Positions 58,073 to 64,000 of a stretch of DNA of 64,000 nucleotides are shown in pieces. Positions within the stretch are counted from its first letter, which is position 1. Each line of letters begins with the position of its first letter. The stretch comes from CAZWVA01 sp964636885 (lineage in GTDB: Bacteria; Desulfobacterota_D; UBA1144; Nemesobacterales; CSP1-2), in NCBI GenBank assembly GCA_964636885.1, contig CAZWVA010000004.1, positions 18,323-82,322 of the forward strand, written 5' to 3'. A program made the position numbers and the translations under genes. The notes under the pieces were generated by a model, which searched no databases, was not told the origin of the DNA, and worked only from the letters and a program-made list of their open reading frames with translations.

Positions 58073-59149
58073 CTAAATCCTCGACGCCCTCGCCATAAGC
58101 AGGTGATCTACCAGAACGAGGTTTACCATGGCCTCGGCAATCGGAACGGCCCTCGGGCAGAGACACGGGTCGTGCCTCCCCTTTACGACTAGTTCTCTGG
58201 GCTCCCCGAACCTATCGACAGTATGCTGAACCTTTGGAATCGAGGAAGTGGGCTTTATAGCGATCCTTACAACCAGGTTTTCACCGTTTGTGATTCCACC
58301 AAGGATCCCCCCTGAGTTATTCGTCTTGAACCTCAACCTACCGGACTCATCCATATACATAACGTCGTTGACCTCGGAGCCCCTACGCCTACCGACCTCA
58401 AATCCCATCCCCACCTCAACCCCCCTTATGCCGCCTATGCTCATGAGGGCCGCGGCAAGGTCTGCATCGATCTTATTAAAGACCGGCTCTCCAAGCCCCG
58501 GAGGAACACCTATCGAAACGACCTCCACTACACCGCCGATTGAGTCCCCTTCTCGCCTTACGCTTTCAATAAGCCTTATCATCTCCTCCGCCTTTTCCGG
58601 ATCGGGGCACCTTACGGGGTTATTCTCGATCTCACCAAAGTCTATCTTCTCGGCAACTATATCACCGACCTGTTTTACGTAGCCTATCGTTCTTATACCG
58701 TGAAGGCCGAGTACCTTCTTGGCAATCGCAGCGGCGGCAACGCGCCCTACGGTCTCCCTTGCAGATGACCTCCCACCACCACGGTAGTCTCTTATCCCAT
58801 ATTTGGCGTCGTATGTGTAATCCGCATGGCCAGGTCGGTACACGTCCTTTATCTCCTCGTACGATTTTGAGATCACATCTTCATTCCTAACCATAAGGGA
58901 TATGGGTGTGCCGAGAGTTTTTCCCTGAAAGACCCCGGAAAGGATCTCCACCCTGTCCGATTCCTTCCTCTGGGTGGTTATGGCGCTCTGACCCGGACGA
59001 CGACGATCGAGTTCGAACTGAATATCCCCTTCCGAGATCTCAAGCCCAGCGGGACAGCCGTCTATAACTACTCCCAGAGCCGGGCCATGGGATTCACCCC
59101 AGGTCGTTATCCTAAAGATCCTGCCAAAGGAGTTTCCAGGCATAGACAA
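58073..59149 (-). CDS. aroC: Chorismate synthase
   Basis: 358 residues. The last step of the shikimate pathway: EPSP to chorismate with reduced FMN. The family start GNSFGRIFRITTWGESHGPALGVVIDGCPAG, QSAITTQRKESD, GRSSARETVGRVAAAAIAKK and the VVKGRHDPCLCPRAVPIAEA end block are all visible. Length is normal. It stands alone between PfpI and the epimerase; the rest of the pathway is elsewhere. Confidence 0.95.
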   Translation of the reverse strand: MSMPGNSFGRIFRITTWGESHGPALGVVIDGCPAGLEISEGDIQFELDRRRPGQSAITTQRKESDRVEILSGVFQGKTLGTPISLMVRNEDVISKSYEEIKDVYRPGHADYTYDAKYGIRDYRGGGRSSARETVGRVAAAAIAKKVLGLHGIRTIGYVKQVGDIVAEKIDFGEIENNPVRCPDPEKAEEMIRLIESVRREGDSIGGVVEVVSIGVPPGLGEPVFNKIDADLAAALMSIGGIRGVEVGMGFEVGRRRGSEVNDVMYMDESGRLRFKTNNSGGILGGITNGENLVVRIAIKPTSSIPKVQHTVDRFGEPRELVVKGRHDPCLCPRAVPIAEAMVNLVLVDHLLMARASRI

Positions 59150-59190
59150 ATTCTATATTAATAGGAAAGGCGTTGCAAATACAATGGGTT

Positions 59191-60177
59191 TTAATTCAGA
59201 TAGCCGTTATCCTTAAACCACCTTACGGTTTTTTCTATCGTTTCCTCCACAGGGGTCTGACGAAAGCCAAGCTCCCTTACCGCCTTCGAGCTATCAACAA
59301 ACCAGTTGAATTTCGAGAGCTTGACAGAATCCACATCCATGGTTGAATAGTTTGGAAAGGACAGCCCCAATACACGCTCGACCAAAAACGCCGAGGCGTA
59401 AGCGACGAAGTAGGGTATCTTTATCTTGGGGCTCGGTATCCCCGTAACCCTCTCCATAAGGGCAAAAAACTCCCTTATGGTTAGATTTCTATTGGCCAAT
59501 ATGTACCGCTCCCCTATCCTTCCCCTCTCGGCCGCCAGGATGTGTCCCTCCGCAACGTCCTCGACATCGACCAGATTTAACGTGCCGTCCATATAGCCCG
59601 GAAACCTCCTCTTACAGTACCAGAGAATACAACCCGCGCTCGATAGATAGACGTCCCCAGGTCCTATTACAACCGAAGGATTCACAATAACAACGGGCAA
59701 TCCCTTTTCATAGAGCCTTATAGCCTCCCTCTCGGCATAGTACTTCGTGTTTAGATACTGAATGCCCTCACCTTCGAGTGTAAAGGGGGTATCTTCATTG
59801 GCTATCCCCCCTTTCGGGTCCACCCCGATAGCGGCTACACTACTCGTATAGACGGCCCTTTTTACCCCTGCCTCGAGGGCTGCAGAAAGCACGTTGGCCG
59901 TTCCCCTTACGTTTATCTCCTCCATCTTCTTGTAATCGGATTTTCTAAAAGACACAAAGCCCGCCGTGTGATACACAGTATCACAGCCCTGAAGGGCCTT
60001 TTTTACCGATTCAACATCCATTATGTCACCGTAGACCCTTTCGACGTTAATGTCCTCGATGTTTAGGGTCTTACTCGTCCTTCTAAGAAGGACCCTCACC
60101 CTTTCCCCTTTCTGCACCAGCCTTCTCACTATATGAGACCCTATGAACCCAGTCGCCCCTGTAACCAAAGCGGTCAT
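59191..60177 (-). CDS. NAD-dependent epimerase/dehydratase, HpnA-like
   Basis: 328 residues when started at 60177; the GTG 12 bases upstream lies inside the ribosome-binding site GGAGGAA. An extended short-chain dehydrogenase with NAD loop TGATGFIGSHIV, the Ser of TSSVAAIG and active-site YLNTKYYAE (Tyr and Lys). It resembles the hopanoid-associated sugar epimerase HpnA and dihydroflavonol reductases. No other hopanoid gene is in the window. A ceramide-reductase-like role (CerR belongs to the same broad superfamily) is possible given the fusion enzyme 2.7 kb away, but this is speculation. Confidence 0.8.
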   Translation of the reverse strand: MTALVTGATGFIGSHIVRRLVQKGERVRVLLRRTSKTLNIEDINVERVYGDIMDVESVKKALQGCDTVYHTAGFVSFRKSDYKKMEEINVRGTANVLSAALEAGVKRAVYTSSVAAIGVDPKGGIANEDTPFTLEGEGIQYLNTKYYAEREAIRLYEKGLPVVIVNPSVVIGPGDVYLSSAGCILWYCKRRFPGYMDGTLNLVDVEDVAEGHILAAERGRIGERYILANRNLTIREFFALMERVTGIPSPKIKIPYFVAYASAFLVERVLGLSFPNYSTMDVDSVKLSKFNWFVDSSKAVRELGFRQTPVEETIEKTVRWFKDNGYLN

Positions 60178-60222
60178 TAATTCCTCCACGGGGGTAAAAA
60201 GCCCCGATTCTCATTCTGTATA

Positions 60223-61479
60223 TCAGATTTTTAAGAGCAAAGCAAGAGATTCAATGTGATACGTTTGAGGGAACATATCAAACGGCCGGACTTTTAAAAC
60301 CCTATAGCCCAGATCCCCCAGGGTCTTTAAATCCCTTGCCAGGGTTGGCGGATCGCACGAAACGTAGATGATCTTCCCCGGAGAGAGTTTTGAGAGTCCT
60401 TCGAGTATATCCTTTGCCCCCTCCCTCGGCGGGTCGAGGATGGCGAGATCGAATCTATCGCCCCTTTTTAGGGATTCCTCGACAAATAGCTCCGATGGAG
60501 AGGCATCAAAGACCACGTTGCTTATCGAATTCGCCTCTCCGCTTCTCTTTGCAAGCTCGACGGCCCTTGCACTCACATCCACCCCCATGATCCCTCTTGC
60601 CCTCCTTGCCAGGTGAAGTGAGAAGTTCCCGATACCCGAGTAGAGATCTAGGACCTTCTCATCCCCTTTTAGCTCTGCCCATTCGATTATGGTTTTGATA
60701 AGTAGTTTATTGACCTCGCTATTCGACTGAATAAAGATGGAGGGAAATGAATAGAATCTGAGCCCGAGTATAGAGAACTCAAAATCCCTTTCGTCATATC
60801 CCAGGATACCCACGTTCTCCGTTCCCAGGGATCCCCTTACATGATCTCTGATCGAGATAAGCCTCTTTGGGTCTTCGTCCCAGGGGCAGGCAAGTGTGAT
60901 ATAAGCGGCCCTTCCATCAGAGGCGATATAGATCTTTTTTAAAGGGTACTTAGGGGTATCTATAGAGGAGAGGGACCCGGATAAGAGAGAGACCGCCTCA
61001 TCTATAGGCTTTAAAGCAATGGGACAGCCATCTATCGCAATCCGTCTTCTACTGCCCTCTTCATGGTATCCGATACGGTACCCCCCTTTTTGAAACCAGA
61101 CAGAGAGGGTAATCCTGTTCCTGTATCCATACTCGTTTGGGGACGGAACCATTGACTCAACCCTTATCCCCTTTAAACCTCCGATCCTCTCAAGGGTATC
61201 CCTTAGTACGTTCTCCTTCGCCCTGAGCTGGGAGTGGTAATTCAGGTGTTGCCACTGACATCCGCCACATATCCCGAAGACGGGACACCGGGGCTCGGTC
61301 CTTTCTGGAGAGGGGCTTATTACCTCCTCGATCTCGGCCTCGGCGTATCTCTCCTTTTCCCTCGTGATTCTCACCCTTAGAGTGTCCCCAGGAAGACCGC
61401 CCCTCACAAAAACGACCTTTCCTCTAACCCTTCCGATCCCCGCCCCACCAAATGCTAGACCCTCGATTTCTATCCTCAT
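60223..61479 (-). CDS. rlmD: 23S rRNA m5U methyltransferase, RlmD type
   Basis: 418 residues: TRAM domain (1 to about 55), iron-sulfur Cys set C65, C71, C74 (CPVFGICGGCQWQHL) with the fourth in DGCPIALK, and the class I methyltransferase core with VLDLYSGIGNFSLHLA, ILDPPREGA and the catalytic C in YVSCDPPT. It methylates a uridine C5 of 23S rRNA in the family best known as RumA/RlmD; RlmC/RlmCD or TrmA specificity cannot be excluded. Confidence 0.86.
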   Translation of the reverse strand: MRIEIEGLAFGGAGIGRVRGKVVFVRGGLPGDTLRVRITREKERYAEAEIEEVISPSPERTEPRCPVFGICGGCQWQHLNYHSQLRAKENVLRDTLERIGGLKGIRVESMVPSPNEYGYRNRITLSVWFQKGGYRIGYHEEGSRRRIAIDGCPIALKPIDEAVSLLSGSLSSIDTPKYPLKKIYIASDGRAAYITLACPWDEDPKRLISIRDHVRGSLGTENVGILGYDERDFEFSILGLRFYSFPSIFIQSNSEVNKLLIKTIIEWAELKGDEKVLDLYSGIGNFSLHLARRARGIMGVDVSARAVELAKRSGEANSISNVVFDASPSELFVEESLKRGDRFDLAILDPPREGAKDILEGLSKLSPGKIIYVSCDPPTLARDLKTLGDLGYRVLKVRPFDMFPQTYHIESLALLLKI

Positions 61480-61531
61480 GCTAAGATTGAGTTAATGAGT
61501 GTGTAGCAACGAATCCACAGTAAAATAAACC

Positions 61532-62461
61532 TCAAAAAGCCGGCATAACCTCCTTCGCGAAGAAGCGCAGTATATCGGGTTTCATAATATCGTAGAAGAA
61601 TACGATGAACTTACCGACTCCCTTTTCCACCTTCTTTCTAATCCTCTCTATACACTCATCGGGAGTACCCACGATCCCCGTCTTTTCAATATCCCCAAAA
61701 AAGCCGTATCTCTTCTTGGCCTTTGGAAGCTTTTCCTCTAGCTCGGTCTTGGTCTCTGCTATAACGCACACGGTTTGCTCTGATATCGCTATATCACCTA
61801 TATCTCTACCAATGGCCCTACAATGGTCCTTAAGAACCCTTAGCTTCCTGTCGAATTCCCAAGCACTCGTAGCAGGACAGTTCCACTCATCGGCAAGCTC
61901 CGCTACAACCCGGAGGAGGTACTTTTCTCCAGACCCCCCTATTGTGATTGGAGGATGCGGTTTTTGAACGGGCTTTGGATTACAGTACGCATCCTCAATC
62001 CGATAGTATTTCCCATTAAATGTAGCCCTCTCTTCAGTCCACATGGATTTAATCACATTTACGGCTTCCCTCAGTTGCTCTATCCTAGTAACCGTATCGG
62101 GAAAGGGATAGCCGTAGGCCCTGTATTCGGGCTCAAACCATCCCGCTCCTATTGCGAATTCGAGCCTCCCATCGCTTATGTTATCAAGGGTCGAGGCCAT
62201 CTTTGCTAGAAGGGATGGATGTCTAAAGGAGTTACAGAGAACGAGTGTTCCTATTCTCACCCTCGAGGTGATTGTTGAAAGAGCCGACATGAGCGTCCAC
62301 GACTCAAGGATATCCGAATCCATAGAGCCCATCCCCAAGATGTGGTCGTAGAACCATACGGAGTGGTATCCAAGACCGTCACAGAGCTCCGCCGTCTCCC
62401 TTATAGACTTAAAATCTATCTTTTCCTGACGAAGTACCACACCGAATTCAATATTACCCAT
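61532..62461 (-). CDS. LLM-class F420-dependent-type oxidoreductase
   Basis: 309 residues of the luciferase-like (beta/alpha)8 family. The opening MGNIEFGVVLRQ, YDHILGMG, LVLCNSFRHPSLLAKMASTLDNISDGRLEFAIGAGW and the VQKPHPPITIGGSGEKYLLRVVAELADEWN block are typical of the F420 (TIGR-type) subgroup, though FMN-users share many of these features. No F420 biosynthesis gene is in the window. The substrate is unknown. Confidence 0.82.
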   Translation of the reverse strand: MGNIEFGVVLRQEKIDFKSIRETAELCDGLGYHSVWFYDHILGMGSMDSDILESWTLMSALSTITSRVRIGTLVLCNSFRHPSLLAKMASTLDNISDGRLEFAIGAGWFEPEYRAYGYPFPDTVTRIEQLREAVNVIKSMWTEERATFNGKYYRIEDAYCNPKPVQKPHPPITIGGSGEKYLLRVVAELADEWNCPATSAWEFDRKLRVLKDHCRAIGRDIGDIAISEQTVCVIAETKTELEEKLPKAKKRYGFFGDIEKTGIVGTPDECIERIRKKVEKGVGKFIVFFYDIMKPDILRFFAKEVMPAF

Positions 62462-62497
62462 ATCTTTTACCTTTAAGACCCCGTGTTTTAAAAAATC

Positions 62498-62526
62498 ACT
62501 TTAACAGAGCGACGGCATCGAATCAA
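62498..62526 (-). promoter_or_regulatory. Promoter of the LLM oxidoreductase gene
   Basis: Minus strand: TTGATT (62526-62521), a 17-base spacer and TAAAGT (62503-62498), about 36 bases before the ATG at 62461. Confidence 0.45.
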
Positions 62527-62595
62527 CCCTACGACCAAGGTAGGCATAATCCCCAGTGACCCAATATGCAAAATATACTCCTATGTCTGTGTAAT

Positions 62596-63831
62596 TCATA
62601 CATAGAGAAACCAGAAGGCACCTATTGCTATAGTCACAACCGTAAGAGGTGCTCCAACCCTGAGGTATTCCCAGAAACCCAACATTACTCCGACCTCCCC
62701 AGAGATCTCGGCAACGATCAGGTTCGCAATGGATCCAACAAGGGTAAAATTCCCAGCAAGCGTGCTTGCCATGGCAAGAACGAGCCATGTGTTTTCGGGG
62801 TTGGGAAAGGAACCCACGTGTGGAGCAAAAAGCATAACAGCAGGAACGTTACTTATCAGATTCGAGAGGAATAAAACCGCTACACTTACACCCAGCGTCC
62901 CCTTCCATGAAGAAAGCCCGAAGAGAGAAGCCAGCCTCTCAAATAGGATGCCGCTTAAACCCGATTCCTCCACTCCTCCCATGACGACAAAAAGCCCAGC
63001 AAAGAAGAGTAAGAGAGTCCAGTTTACCTGTCTAAATACGATTCTCGGTTCAATCCTACCGATTAGTAGAATGAAGGCCCCACCCAGAAGCGCCGCAAAT
63101 GGATAGGAGACCCCGTATATAAAGAGCCCAAACACCGCTAGAAGCACGGAGAGGGATTTTGTAAGAAGTGATTTATCTACTCTGGGCTCGTCAAGGAGGG
63201 AAGAGAATATGGATTTTCGGTTAATCTCCCTTCTATAGAGTAGCCATATAAGGACGTAGTTGAGGAAGAGCCCTATGAGGCTTATTGGAACCATCTTCAC
63301 TAGAAACGTGAGGAAAGGGATACCGGAGCGAACCCCTATAAACATGTTCTGGGGGTTTCCGGTTACGGTGGCCGCACTCCCTATATTTGATGCCGTTGCA
63401 ACGGCTATGAGGAAGGGAATGGGCTCTATCCCAATCGATCTCGTTGCCGATAGGATGATAGGCGTAAAGAGGAGGCATACCGTATCATTGACAAAAAGAG
63501 CGGACAAGACCCCACTTGAAAGAATCACCAGGAAAAGCATCCTCGACGTATTACCCGAAACCCTCACGATCCAGAAAGCCGCAAGCCCAAAAAAGCCGGA
63601 TACCTCTAAATAGGCAATTAGAACCATCATTCCGAGAAGAAACGAGATCGTGTTTAGATCGATGAACCCGTAAGCCTCTTCGAGTGTGATGACCTTGGTT
63701 AGAATCATAAGAATCGCTCCGATTGAAACCCCTGCAGGACGGTCGAGTTTTATACCCGGAATCTTCTGAACGGCTATTAGGATATAGGTCAGGATGAATA
63801 TGATGGCGGCGTATAGTGTCTTATCTATCAT
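62596..63831 (-). CDS. ArsB/NhaD-type anion permease
   Basis: 411 residues with about eleven membrane helices of the ion-transporter superfamily (ArsB/NhaD/SLC13). Landmarks: FVNDTVCLLFTPIIL, ATASNIGSAATVTGNPQNMFIGVRSGI (the substrate-site hairpin), and the mirrored second-half motif LVGSIANLIVAEIS. Likely a Na+- or proton-coupled anion or arsenite permease, but the substrate is not readable. It is the last gene of the window on the minus strand. Confidence 0.8.
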   Translation of the reverse strand: MIDKTLYAAIIFILTYILIAVQKIPGIKLDRPAGVSIGAILMILTKVITLEEAYGFIDLNTISFLLGMMVLIAYLEVSGFFGLAAFWIVRVSGNTSRMLFLVILSSGVLSALFVNDTVCLLFTPIILSATRSIGIEPIPFLIAVATASNIGSAATVTGNPQNMFIGVRSGIPFLTFLVKMVPISLIGLFLNYVLIWLLYRREINRKSIFSSLLDEPRVDKSLLTKSLSVLLAVFGLFIYGVSYPFAALLGGAFILLIGRIEPRIVFRQVNWTLLLFFAGLFVVMGGVEESGLSGILFERLASLFGLSSWKGTLGVSVAVLFLSNLISNVPAVMLFAPHVGSFPNPENTWLVLAMASTLAGNFTLVGSIANLIVAEISGEVGVMLGFWEYLRVGAPLTVVTIAIGAFWFLYV

Positions 63832-64000
63832 GCGGTTTTCTTAACTCGAAAGATGGACTAGATGGGATAGCATAGGCCTAGGTTTCAAGCGGATTATTTT
63901 ATCACAATCTATCTAACATTTTGACACTTGCCCTATTGATAACGAGCCGGAGCCCGACGGCGACATCGCTTTCGATGCCGAAGAGATGCCGCCGGCGCGC
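63832..64000. other. Window end with abrupt GC-rich tail
   Basis: Bases 63832 to about 63940 look like ordinary AT-balanced upstream DNA of the permease. From about 63943 the composition becomes strongly GC-rich and stays open in several frames (plus: NEPEPDGDIAFDAEEMPPAR; minus also open to the edge). It may be the end of a foreign gene, a contig-end chimera or a scaffold junction. Confidence 0.45.

Noticed and set aside
62501..62788. 95-codon minus-strand ORF at the permease 3' end
   Set aside because: Alternate frame of the permease gene plus its 3' flank; many Cys and Trp, no domain or ribosome-binding site.
1..64000. tRNA, rRNA, insertion sequence, integrase, toxin-antitoxin or phage-defence genes
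   Set aside because: I searched intergenic regions and the translated frames by eye and found none that can be supported.

Overview
The window is a dense stretch of a Gram-negative (diderm) bacterial chromosome. It carries a TamB fragment, two RlpA proteins, many lipoproteins with lipoboxes, PXPV-type exported proteins and a prepilin peptidase. Gene content (liv transporter, hybrid kinases, an NtrC pair, a PA2778/PA2779-like locus, a CDC48-type ATPase) resembles deltaproteobacteria-like lineages, but no rRNA, tRNA or ribosomal-protein gene is present to fix the taxonomy. A run of ten Ns at 19871-19880 and an abrupt GC-rich tail after about 63940 suggest a scaffold assembled from metagenomic or draft data. 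I found no tRNA, CRISPR array, prophage or insertion sequence.

Layout. 1-3775: end of tamB, an alaC-type aminotransferase, tandem rlpA paralogues and moaE. 3776-6062: a structured leader ending in an intrinsic terminator, then panB-panC-panD. 6211-11646: an envelope/lipid operon with a sugar- or alcohol-phosphate nucleotidyltransferase, a CDP-alcohol phosphotransferase fused to a degenerate nucleotidyltransferase, an aspartyl beta-hydroxylase-family enzyme and two GT4 glycosyltransferases. 11654-16559 (minus): the complete branched-chain amino-acid type ABC transporter livK-H-M-G-F, divergent from a thiolase; a thioesterase follows. 18915-22978 (minus): two receiver proteins, a beta-helix lipoprotein, a TPR lipoprotein and two PXPV-repeat proteins. 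23314-25555: rsmD-coaD-aspartate aminotransferase with start/stop overlaps. 25715-32455: a signal-less Liv-type binding protein, a small SH3-like protein, a cyclase-fold lipoprotein, a split PA2779/PA2778 locus and a hybrid kinase.

32472-46335: an M3 peptidase, peroxiredoxin, yqeY, tenA, recF, a CDC48/VAT-type AAA ATPase overlapping pilD, a kinase/NtrC pair, a DipZ-like thioredoxin protein, a DUF1460 amidase-fold protein and pyrophosphatase. 46349-51227: an acetolactate synthase-like enzyme, three small proteins and a hybrid kinase. 51199-56513: a three-gene operon headed by a remarkable PilZ / serine-palmitoyltransferase-like / GNAT fusion followed by two histidine kinases. 57019-63831: a small lipoprotein, a DJ-1/PfpI protein, aroC, an HpnA-like epimerase, an RlmD-type methyltransferase, an F420-type LLM oxidoreductase and an anion permease.

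The most interesting candidate system is the 49311-56513 operon. A c-di-GMP receptor domain, a sphingoid-base-forming PLP enzyme and an acyltransferase domain related to bacterial ceramide synthase appear joined in one chain, co-transcribed with a PDZ/multi-TM/GAF kinase and a kinase carrying a pseudo-receiver. I read this as possible signal-controlled sphingolipid synthesis. The domain calls are by eye; the pathway is inference.
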